From assembly GCA_015680685.1 (NCBI GenBank), contig MNCI01008127.1, positions 247,594 to 311,593 of the forward strand: a stretch of DNA of 64,000 nucleotides. Reading direction: 5' to 3'. The first letter of the stretch is position 1. Each line of letters opens with the position of its first letter. The translations under genes and the position numbers were made by a program. Under the pieces are notes generated by a model. That model did no database searches, was not told the DNA's origin, and saw only the letters and a list, made by a program, of their open reading frames with translations. Positions 23,902 to 32,841 of this stretch are shown here, one piece after another. The DNA is from Gnetum montanum (Eukaryota > Streptophyta > Gnetopsida > Gnetales > Gnetaceae).

Positions 23902-24462
23902 TCAAAAAAACCTCAAGGATCACCCCTACGAGCCTAGATTCCTCCAACCAAATTCTAAGATAGAATTTGATGTGTAAATTTTGAACAGAACCACCTCCCT
24001 TATCCCCCATGGCTACTCTCTGGGCTGTGCGTTTGTACTGACAGGGTGGGTGCTGGTACCTAGCCGCCTAGGTCCAGCCGCCAGGCGACGCCCATTTTCA
24101 GCGATGTACTGGGCAATGCTCGTCGGATGGGCCATGGAAGAGTCGACAATCCAGATCCTCGGTTGGGCTAGAAGTTGCGCAAGGGAGGTCTGCTGTCGTC
24201 CCCCTGTGTAGCTTCTGGGATCATCTTTTGTCCTTGACGGCTCCATCTCCCAGGGTAGTTGCAGCTGATCTCATTCCTGAGGATGGATAGGTGGAGTGAG
24301 CGTAGTGGTCATCCCCATCCTGGCCACCTATCTTTGACGGTGATGTTGGTGTCTCAGTTCTGGGTGGTTCATAGCAGATCTGATTTCATTCCAGAGTTTT
24401 CGTACCCTGCCTGCCAGAATTTCGGTGCTAGGGAGGGCCACCCCTTTGAAGATGCAGTCGTT

Positions 24463-24738
24463 CTAGGCACGCCACAGTATCCATAGCGCTACCAGCATCA
24501 CTGAATTACCAAAAAATTCTGGAGAATGAAGGCCAGTCATCTGCCGTAGTTGTCTGGTTATGTGGCACTCATGTAAGAAGTGTTGCAAGGTTTCTATGTG
24601 GTAGTTGCACATAGGATAGTGGTTGCCGATATTCAGGCCTCGAGTTTGCAGTAAGGTCCGAACAAGAAGGGCATGGTGTAGGATTAGCCACCCGAACATC
24701 TTGATTTTCTCTAGTAGAAACCCCTTCCACAGCCGCAT
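24463..24738 (-). pseudogene. LINE RT-associated zinc-binding domain
   Basis: The translation has KIKMFGWLILHHALLVRTLL, then a Cys/His set (CNYHIETLQHFLHECHI), the pattern of the zf-RVT domain found C-terminal to plant L1 reverse transcriptases. It ends with a typical WILWR stretch. The domain probably helps bind nucleic acid during target-primed reverse transcription. Confidence 0.8.
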
Positions 24739-24885
24739 CCAGCACAGATCCGTTGTGTACTGTTTTTGGAGGAGCTATCGGGGGTGAAGGGAGATCTCTT
24801 CTTCATGGCCCAATGATCTTACATGTGTATAGAGTTGTCTCTAGGTGTGGGAATCAGAGTTGGTTGCCACCCATGGGCAATATTT

Positions 24886-25260
24886 CTACCATAGGATTTG
24901 TGCCCAAAGAGGTGGGTCCTCGTTTGTTTCTATTAGTTTCAGGAGGAGTCTATGTCTGCCTAAGGCTACTTCCATCCTGAAGGGGAGTATGCCAACCCCC
25001 CCCCCCCCCCCCCNNNNNNNGGTACAGGGCCTTGCAGTGTTTGCCCAGGCCAGCAGATGCATTTTCTTCCCCCCTTTTCCACCAGACCACACGAAGTCAC
25101 GGATTATGGAGTCTATTTTTGTGGAGACTCCCATTGGGGGAGATGCCGTGGATACAACAAACCTTTCCATGGCCCCCAAAATGGTGGAGGCCAACATGAT
25201 TTTTCCCTTACGGGACAGAAAACTGTTCGTCCAATGATTTGTGCGCTTCTGGATTCGCAT
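24886..25260 (-). pseudogene. LINE region between RT and zinc-binding domain
   Basis: Contains NSFLSRKGKIMLASTILGAM and a later DFVWSGGKGGKKMHLLAW stretch, the conserved order seen after plant LINE RT cores. It is interrupted by a poly-C tract and seven N at 24996-25020, so its length is uncertain. Confidence 0.75.
24996..25020. other. Poly-C tract (18 C) running into a 7-N gap
   Basis: On the LINE coding strand this is a poly-G run at a Gly-Gly site (…GGVGILPF). The N run probably reflects failed sequencing through the homopolymer. Confidence 0.9.
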
Positions 25261-25269
25261 GATGAGGGG

Positions 25270-25884
25270 CTACCAAGTTTGCAACCTATGCCAGTTGTGG
25301 ATGGGAATGCCTAGATATTTGTCTTCCACTCCCCTTGGTAGAATCCCCAGGATTTGAATGATCTTTGGGCATACCGTGGCATGAGTGTGTGTGAAGTATA
25401 ATGCAGATTTCTTGGTGTTGGGCGCCAATCCTACTTCTTGTTGTAGACAATTTAACGCCCGTAAGAGTGCTCTGGCCTGTGGCACCGTGGCCCTTGTGAT
25501 GATCATGGTGTCATCGACGTAATGGGCGGTGAGGCAAGGGACACCATGCATATTTAGCCCCTGGACCCCTTCATCAGCACAGTATGTTTGCAGGAGGTCT
25601 ATCACCATCAGGAATAGGAACGGGGAGAGGGAATCACCTTGACGCAGTCTGCGTCCTATCCCATGAAAACCACACAGCTGTCCTTTGATATCAAGGGAAA
25701 ATCGTCCACCCCGTTGCATCTGCATGCAAAGCATCATGAAGGCCTCATGAAAGCCTTTCACGTGAAGCACGATCCTCAAGGCAGCCCAACTCACAGAATC
25801 GTAAGCCTTGGTTATGTCAAGTTTGATGCATAGGCCTAGGAGTTTAGCGACCCGTAGGGAGTGCTGAATTTCCTGGAGAAGCAA
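25270..25884 (-). pseudogene. LINE reverse transcriptase core
   Basis: 204 codons are open. Motifs in order: LDITKAYDSVSW (motif A), LRQGDSLSPFLFLMVIDLL (motif B), HYVDDTMIITRA (motif C with an intact YVDD), then NTKKSALYF and EDKYLGIPIHNW. This is the non-LTR RT pattern of plant L1 elements. The frame is closed on its 5' side by a TAG at a site where family members have a sense codon before LQDQILLLQEI. Without a full ORF the protein is not expected to act. Confidence 0.9.
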
Positions 25885-26413
25885 GATTTGGTCTTGTAGA
25901 TGCTAGCCCTTCATGAAGGCTGCCTGATTCTTCCCCACCAGTCGTGGCATTAGGGGCCGCAGCCTGGCCATGAGCAAGTGTGATACAAGGCGAGGAGTGA
26001 GTTGAAAATGACGATGGGGCAGAAATGACCTGGGGATGTGGGTTTTTCTACCTTGGGAAGAAGCGCCACACGGGAGCAATTAATTTCCTTGCACACTTGA
26101 CGCCACGCCAGCATGCTGTTAAAAGCACTGAGCAAGTTTTCCCCAAGGACATCCTCGAATTCGCGGAAGAATTCAATGGGCCAACCATCAGGTCCCAGGG
26201 CCTTATCTACTAGCATTTCCTGCAGCACGATCTAAAGTTCTTGGCGGGAGAATGGTTGAAGAAGGTGTGAGTTGTCTGCTGGATTTAAAATTTTCTTTAT
26301 TGGCATAGAAATCAGGTCCATTGGCTACCACTGCCAGATCCGCTGCCAGTATTGTAGGATTCTTTCGGCCCTTGATGGATCTTGCAGTAGCCGCTGCAGA
26401 GGGCGTTGGCATC
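25885..26413 (-). pseudogene. LINE reverse transcriptase N-terminal part
   Basis: Includes KALGPDGWPIEFFREFEDVL and CSRVALLPKVEKPTSPGHF, the fingers region of plant L1 RT. Further upstream an AERILQYWQRIWQWW-like stretch appears in another frame. At least one frameshift near 26000 separates it from the core. The insertion truncates here. Confidence 0.8.
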
Positions 26414-26423
26414 ATAAAACAGT
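26414..26423. repeat. LINE target-site duplication, right copy
   Basis: ATAAAACAGT, matching 23730-23739. Confidence 0.75.
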
Positions 26424-26619
26424 TATTCTAGGTCCAACATTAATAATAGGAATAGCATCATTCTTGAAAAATTATGAACCTTTACAATGCCAAACTACTA
26501 CATACAACTTACAATAGCTTCATTAATGAGAAGATTGGCTTTGTATGTAAGACTAAAAAAAGAGCAACCTTGGAGCACAAAACAATCTACATACCATTGT
26601 ACATCTATAACTTACTTAG

Positions 26620-26815
26620 ATATATATATATATATATCAATTGGTCGAGATGATTTTAAAGAAGATGATGTTAACCAAGCCCAACTATTGGATGAGGTAA
26701 CAAGATAACTAAAAATGGAATTACTCATCCCTCCTTTGTTTCTCTACTACTTACCCAATTTAGCTTTACCCTCTCGATCAAGTTTTCTCTATCTTTGTTT
26801 GTTTGCTCAGTTAAG
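26620..26815 (+). repeat. Single arm of the foldback family
   Basis: It begins with a (TA)n run and reads like the left arm of the foldback element at 40294-40704, sharing GATGATGTTA, CAAGATAACTAAAAATGGAA and TACTTACCCAATTTAG in order. The opposite arm is not seen nearby. It is therefore a solo arm or one end of a larger unit. Confidence 0.7.
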
Positions 26816-27439
26816 TTTGCTTATACTAAAAATTACATCAAGTGTTTAGCAGTAGATGAACACACAATCCCACACATAGTTGGTTTTCTTTACTCTCCCC
26901 TTCTTCTTTTGTTGCCCTTGTGTGTTTAGATGTTCCATGAGTTTACATGCTACGCAAGTCATGCAAGGGCTACCCTAGCCTTGCTAGCCATGTAGCCCCT
27001 ATTTAAGGCCCACCCACGATCTGTGTGTCTATGCTCTAGCCTACCGCTTTGACCACTACCATTGCCAAACACTGCCCTCCTACATGCACCCTACCACCAA
27101 AACCAACTGGCTAAGATTTATGTGATTTTGAATTTCATGGGATCTTACATGGCACATGATGTGGCAAGGTGACAAACTTTACTCCCTCCCACCCTCCCAT
27201 CATGCGAGGTGTGTTGGCCTCTCAACCAAAAAGAAAGGTAGTACCACTAAGCTTCAAGTTGATATGAAAAATTAGCTTGTGCTTAACCAATAGATGCACC
27301 TAATATTTCTTATCTATGTAAACTAAATTAAACTATGGTCATAGCTAACACCACCATTATTTGATATTTTTTATTAATGAATTAGATGCATAAATTAAAT
27401 TGGTACCTATAAATCATTTTATTAAAGTGGATTAAGGAT
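26816..27439. other. Intergenic DNA, C-rich block, no gene
   Basis: Includes a C-rich stretch at 26990-27110 and a GTGGCAAGG...TTGGCCTCTCAACCAAAA region. The latter resembles 43465-43550, so part of this is a dispersed repeat. Confidence 0.4.
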
Positions 27440-28200
27440 TTTTATTTTTGTAAATGATGTAGAATTAATTACAAATTCAAAAATAAGGTTAATATTAATG
27501 TTGCATTAGTTAGAAAAATTTTATGAATGTGCAAAAATTAAGGTGAATGTTGATCAAACAAAAGTGCTACTTTGTATAACTAATAAAAGAGATTATAATT
27601 TTTAGTTAAATAATAAAAATATTGAGATTGTGGTCACATATAAATATTTGAAAATATAATGCTCTCAAAATTATAATTAAAAGTATTATATAGCACAACA
27701 AGTTGTAAATAGCTAGAAGGTTTTATATGCAATGAAGAACAAATGTAGCAATTAAGATATTTAGACTTGGATAATTTGAATAATTTTACAAGTTATAGAG
27801 CATTATAAATATGGGATATAGGTCTATACCTTTAACTAAGAATTATAGAAGAAAATTAAAAAACTTAAAAAGAAGTTATTGTTAAATGAATTCAAGGTAA
27901 AAACTGAAGTTCCATATGCAATACTTTTATTAGAATCTAATTTGTTATCATTGGATGCTAAAGTAATGTATTGGTTTTTAATATTTTGCTACTTGAATAA
28001 TTAAGGTAGCAATAAAATATTAAGGGAGATATTCCAAAAATCTCAATAATAATGGTGATACCATGAAAGAAGATTGTGTCTATAAAATTGAAGTATTAAA
28101 ATGTCAATGTAATAAGAAATTTAAAACAATTTTAGAAACTTGTTACAAAGAAAGCTTTAAAGAGATAGGGAAATGAGATACAAATAGAAAAAATTCAATT
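27440..28200 (+). pseudogene. Old LINE reverse transcriptase C-terminal remnant
   Basis: Plus-strand translation in pieces gives VDQTKVLLCITNKRD, then NNKNIEIVVTYKYLKI, where active LINEs have a KYLGI-type motif after the RT core. About 200 bases on comes KIKKLKKKLLLNEFKV with TEVPYAILLLES, the usual order of the thumb region. Many stops and frame changes. It is more decayed than the LINE at 23744-26413. Confidence 0.45.
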
Positions 28201-29054
28201 TTATTAGCAAAACATTTGAGGCGGTAGGCAAGATAAAGTTAAACATCTATATGCAACAATTCCAATATGCACAAAACACTATTAAGAAAAGTAAGAATAG
28301 AATCACAACACTTCTAAGTTGAAATTAAAAGATGGGATATTATGCAACATGAAGACAAAATATGTTGATTGTGTTTAGTATAAGTAGCAGAATATTAGAA
28401 ACATATATTATTAGAATATTGCAAATTAGATTTCTTTAGAAAAAATTGACAATCTTTAATTAATTTTTATATGAGCTATTCAAGATACCAATGTTGTCTA
28501 TAAGGAATAATATAAGAGAAGTATTTAAGTTATGTGCCTATTGAATATATTTATTATTCTTAGGATTTTTTGCTACTAATGTATTCTAGACAAGTTAATT
28601 TGTCTTGATTTGGAAGCTCTAAGTTATGTGTTTGATTCTAGTGAGTAACATTGAGTTATAAAATTCTAATTTGATTAAAAACATTTAGCGTGTATATTTC
28701 TACTATGCAATAGATCCAAAGGGTCTATGGACATAATAAAATTTAAGTTAAAATTTTAGTTTCATGATAAGTCTATTAACATGATATTTTCCATGAATTA
28801 TAATAGATCTAGAATATCTAACTGCCTATTTATGTATTTATATAATTTAAGTATGAACATATATATTTGAAGGAAGGTGTTGGAATACAAAACATTTAAC
28901 TATAGGTACACCTTGGGATATTTAGTCAACATGATACATTAAAATAATTATAAAGGGATATAATTGATGACTTGAATTGGGAACTTCTTCCCTGAAAATA
29001 TTTGTTAATTAACGAAATAACCATTTGAATCTGTAGGTATGTGTGCCTCTGAAA
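28201..29054. other. AT-rich decayed DNA
   Basis: No gene seen. The left part may continue the old LINE remnant. Confidence 0.4.
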
Positions 29055-29282
29055 TTTAACAGCCCCACGTACCAGTAATGGACCACCTTAAAGCAGAGTT
29101 TTAGTCTTCTGGATAGCGTGTGACAGAAAAATTCAACAGCATCATCGACCGACCTGCCGGTAATGGTCCACCTTAAAGCAGAATTTTACTCTTTTAAATG
29201 GTGTGAGAGAAAAATTCAACAGCATCACCTGCCGACCTGCTTAATGAACCACTTTAAAAGCAGAGTTTCAGTCTTTTAGATG
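29055..29282. repeat. Three tandem units of about 70-83 bp
   Basis: Units start near 29055, 29132 and 29215. Each has TTCAACAGC at the start, a CACCTTAAAGCAGA middle and an AGTCTTTTAGATGG-type end. They are clearly related but diverged. Confidence 0.8.
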
Positions 29283-29812
29283 GACTCTGTTTACCAAAAG
29301 GGAAAATAGTCACGGTGGCCCGCTTTTTGGTTTTTAACTTCTTTTTTTATTTTTTACTCTTGCCACAGGCACACCAAGTAGTAAGCTGATCATTTCAATA
29401 CTGCTGCTGATCACTGTAAGCTGTTTATGTATAACTGCGATGAGATAATTATGATAAATAAATATATTTTATTATTTTATGTTACTTTATAATGAATTGT
29501 AATAAGTTTTTTCTCCGCTGCTTCAAGACTCTGTTAAATGTTAACCGTTTTGCATTCCCTCGCCGGCTCTTCTCAATAATTGTTAATTCTGTCACACGTA
29601 GGCAAATTCGAAACAATGATTGAAAAAAGTTTTAAGTTGGCAGCCTACCCAAATAATACTATCGTGAAAATGACAGATTCCATATCTTTGGAGAACCAAT
29701 GGCACACCAAAGCTGGCTGTTGTTTGAAGACAATCCCTGACCAAAACAAAATCAAGATAAATTAAATTGAATCTTTAATTATTATACTCACTGCACCCCA
29801 CCTTGTTGAACA
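29283..29812. other. Non-coding interval
   Basis: The 61-codon frame at 29580-29765 has no recognisable domain. Sequence complexity is higher than in the flanking repeats, but nothing more can be said. Confidence 0.4.
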
Positions 29813-29896
29813 TCGGAAGAAGAGATCTAGGTACCTTTTAGTGAAAAGAAAATCTCGGAAGAAGAGATCTAGGTACCTTTTAGTGAAAAGAAAATC
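29813..29896. repeat. Exact tandem duplication of 42 bp
   Basis: Unit TCGGAAGAAGAGATCTAGGT... occurs at 29813-29854 and again at 29855-29896 without a difference. It is recent, or an assembly artefact. Confidence 0.9.
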
Positions 29897-30539
29897 ACGG
29901 AATTGACTAGAGACATCCTGCTTAGATTCTGTGCAATTTAATGTAGTAACAGATCTCCCAAATTTTCATGATCAGTGGCAACATCAAATGAGCCAATGAC
30001 CATGTGCCTCATAATGTGAATTATACACCATTGTTGATGATATGATTAAAGGCAAAGTCAAGATTTGATGCGAACTACTGCACCATGGTTATGAGTATGA
30101 GGGTGCATGGCCTAATTTATGTTTTTCATTACTTCTTATGGCCCAATTTATGTTCTTCATTCCTTCTCTCCCTCTTCCATATATACCTCATAATGTGAAA
30201 TATACATCATTGTTGATAGGACTAAAGGTTGTCTCAGATGGATCTTCATTACATGATCCACCTTAATAGCTCAATGTGTAATTTCGTAGATGCAACTAGA
30301 GGCACTAGAGGCACTAACAGGGTTTTGTTTTGTGGGTGGGGTCTTATACAAAAATTTCAATTAATGGAGACTAGCAAAGCAGTAAAAAGTTCCAAATAAA
30401 CTTAATGTAGAAAATAGAATACCTGTGTAGAAAAGAGTAGTTGAGAGATAATGAGCTTATGTATCTAATTTATTAGATTTAATGCATTCTAAATAAAATT
30501 ATTTCTTTTCAATCTATATTAAACCATAATTCTATTAAA
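29897..30539. other. Non-coding interval with dispersed short duplications
   Basis: CCTCATAATGTGAA..TACA.CATTGTTGATG occurs at about 30006-30045 and 30187-30225. TGGCCTAATTTATGTTTTTCATT and its variant occur in tandem at about 30110-30160. No gene is seen. Confidence 0.5.
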
Positions 30540-31745
30540 ACCTTCTCCTTGACTAGTTGGTAACTATGCCTAAGATTTTTTTGTACTTTCTTATACAAAA
30601 TACGCTATTTTCATAACCATTGCATTCCCTAAAAATACCACATGTGGTCTCATCAATCCCTATACATTACTTTAAAGATTTTTTTTTACCTTGAAATATT
30701 CAAATTCGAAATGTATGCTATGAATTAGCAAAAGGCTTTTTCTTCTAATGGTAAGATATCACATTTAGATGATAACATTGAGTAAGGTGTTACATCTTTA
30801 CTTTTAACTCATTAAGTAGAAATATTTTTTGTGCTTTTTTAATATCTTTCCAAAATTTAGCCTTGAGCTTAGGTCCCCAAACATTACATCCATACAATAC
30901 TATAGGATAGATAGGTTGAAAGTTTTGTTTTATGAGGTTCAAAACCTAGAGTTCTAAATCAATGCATTTGATTTTGAAAATATATAGAGCATTAAAATCC
31001 CCTACTATTTACTCTTTGATGCGCTTTCCTCACTTGTAATTATTCATATAAATGAGATCCAAATATTTAAAAAAATTTACTATTTGTACATTAATATCTT
31101 TAAAATAGAAGTTATAACATATATTTCTTATATGTAGATTATTAATTTTTTTATCAAAATTCATTTGCAAACGAAATGAGCAACAATAATTTTTAAAAAT
31201 TTGCAACATATTTTGCATACCTTCTATAGTAGTGGAGATCAAGGTACCACCATCTGCATACATAAGAAGACTTTCAATTTAGAATCAAATTTTGATAACA
31301 TGACTATCTTGTCCATTGCACAATCATTCCTACATTTTATTAATAAAGATACCAAAGAGAGTTGAAGAAAGTGAACAAACTTTCTTAACATCAATTTTGC
31401 TCTATAATTGAAATATGTTCTATGAATTACTATTTATAATTTCAAAATCCTTTTTTCATGTAATTTTGAGTTGCAAAAATTATATCTCCAAAGAGACAAA
31501 TTTTAAGTAAGCACAAGCATTGATTTGTGCAAATCGCTAAATTATATGCTTTTGCAATAAAATAAATAAAACATTTTCTATTAGGCTTTTACAAACTTCA
31601 TGTAATGTAAGAGTAACTAATAGATCAATAATGAAGTGATTTTATTTAAAGCCTACTTAACATCTTTCACTAACCTAGTTAAGTTCAACCCAAGACCAAA
31701 TTCTCTTTTACAGGAAATTGCCTAGCAACTTATCAAAAAATATTA
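30540..31745 (-). pseudogene. Old LINE reverse transcriptase, part 1 (interrupted by element C)
   Basis: The minus strand gives STTIEGMQNMLQIFKNYC preceded by MYADG, a decayed YADD box, and followed by DINVQIVNFFKYLDLIY. A stretch near 30900 reads ILYYCMDVMFGDLSS, the usual LLYGCEVWG-type motif. Upstream, toward 31740, come degraded RT motifs including a MFYLFYCKS-like start where family members have KAFDS. This is the order of a plant non-LTR RT read right to left. It ends abruptly at the 5' LTR of element C. Confidence 0.55.
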
Positions 31746-31750
31746 CTCAC
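31746..31750. repeat. Target-site duplication of element C, left copy
   Basis: CTCAC here and GTCAC at 38942-38946 agree at four of five bases, as expected for an aged 5-bp duplication. Confidence 0.6.
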
Positions 31751-31761
31751 TGATCAGACGC

Positions 31762-31818
31762 GATATCGCATGCACCGCGATATCGTGTCGTCCCCTATGA
31801 TATCGCGTACATGATATC
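31762..31818 (+). promoter_or_regulatory. Cluster of four GATATC-centred palindromes in U3 of element C
   Basis: GATATC begins at 31762, 31779, 31799 and 31813, mostly within CGCGATATCG contexts. The 3' LTR repeats the cluster from 38019 with some sites decayed. The cluster lies just upstream of the TATA box, so it could be a promoter or silencing element. That role is inference. Confidence 0.5.
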
Positions 31819-31836
31819 ACGGTCCACCGCTAAATC

Positions 31837-31844
31837 TATAAATA
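31837..31844 (+). promoter_or_regulatory. TATA box of the element C 5' LTR
   Basis: TATAAATA followed by AGAGGC, conserved in the 3' LTR at 38092-38099. It would set the U3/R boundary a few tens of bases downstream. Confidence 0.65.
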
Positions 31845-32007
31845 AGAGGCAACACTCTTATTTCCCATATTAGGCTTAAAGTAGGGAAACTCTAGCAATT
31901 TGATCACTCCAAAGATAGAATATTTTCCATCTGCCCGCAGCAGGAGTCCACATGTGAATGGATCTTTATTCGAGCTGCTTTGTACCTGAATGCAAGTTAT
32001 GTCTGGC

Positions 32008-32013
32008 AATAAA
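32008..32013 (+). terminator. Candidate polyadenylation signal in the LTR
   Basis: AATAAA in GGCAATAAAGATGAGC, also present in the 3' LTR, where it would act. It lies about 170 bp after the TATA box. Confidence 0.4.
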
Positions 32014-32700
32014 GATGAGCTTTGTGGATAAACCTTGCAGTGCATGGAATAGGTTTATTACATGTTATTTCTTACATGTTATTTATTACCTACATTAGCG
32101 TGGCATAAGTATGACTTGATTATGAGCATTGACGAATGTGTATGGATAATCAAGGAATCAACTACTCATCATGATTAGTCTCTTTCACCCTTGTCTCCTA
32201 GAATGCGAGATGAGTACGACTTGATTATGAGCATCTACGGATGTGTACGGATAGTCAAGGAATCGGCTGCTCATCATGTTTAGGCTAGTTAAGTGCCTTA
32301 GTACGACCACTTCAAGCACATGCATTACGTGTGGTGATCCCAGTAATGATTAGCATTTGGTAGCCACAATTGCATAGTTTAGAGTGTGTGTACAGTAAGT
32401 GGGAATGGATGCTAATGCTAGTTAATTTAGACTTAGTCCTTAGTTAGAGTTAGTTAGTTTCTCAACCCTTCACTCTTAGCATAGAAGTCATAAAGGCAAA
32501 AAAGACCAAAAAAATCATATACCTTGGACTTACTTAACCATGCACCGTGACAACAACAAGTAAGTATGGGAAGACAATGGATGATTAACCCTAAGTGTTC
32601 CATGGGGCGTTTAGGCATTTAGTCTACGGAGTTCGACCGGATCGCGCATGCTACACTTGTTTCATATGGTTGAGTGTAGGGGTACCTCGCCACTCATCAT

Positions 32701-32718
32701 TGGCACTGTTGTCAAGGA
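32701..32718 (+). promoter_or_regulatory. Primer-binding site of element C
   Basis: TGGCACTGTTGTCAAGGA, one base after the 5' LTR. It agrees with TGGCGCCGTTGCCGGGGA at 13 of 18 positions, and all five differences are transitions. Confidence 0.75.
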
Positions 32719-32841
32719 CTAAGTGTTTGTGCGCAGAATAAAACATAAGGGATATCACTCATAGTGTTGTGAGCCTTAACAAACCTTCCGGTTAATCAAG
32801 AAAAAAAATTATATAATGGTGAAATTAGCACACCGATAAAA

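Larger units (their letters stand above)
23744..26413 (-). mobile_element. 5'-truncated L1-type LINE
   Basis: A GC-richer block in AT-rich DNA, bounded by a matching ATAAAACAGT duplication. The minus-strand end is CCGAAAAAAA, a short poly(A) tail. Reading right to left it encodes the reverse transcriptase N-terminal part, RT core, thumb/C-terminal part and an RT-associated zinc-binding domain, then a 3' UTR. The endonuclease and ORF1 are missing, so it is a typical 5'-truncated insertion. RT shows frame changes and at least one stop before the core, so it is inactive. It is the least AT-biased DNA here and seems younger than its surroundings. Confidence 0.88.
31751..32699 (+). repeat. 5' LTR of element C
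   Basis: Begins TGATCAGACGCGATATCG and ends CGCCACTCATCA. It contains four GATATC cores at the start, a TATA box, an AATAAA signal and an internal direct repeat of about 70 bp spaced by about 104 bp (about 32107-32178 and 32211-32280, sharing ACTTGATTATGAGCAT). The 3' LTR carries all of these in the same order. Confidence 0.9.

Noticed and set aside
23981-24486. Plus-strand frames in GC-rich DNA
   Set aside because: Antisense to the LINE 3' coding/UTR region; openness comes from GC content.
24753-25314. Plus-strand frames across the N gap
   Set aside because: Antisense shadows of the LINE RT C-terminal part, partly translated through N.
31836-32045. 69-codon minus-strand frame in the 5' LTR of C, also in the 3' LTR at 38091-38303
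   Set aside because: Antisense within LTR sequence, present only because the LTRs are copies; no other support.
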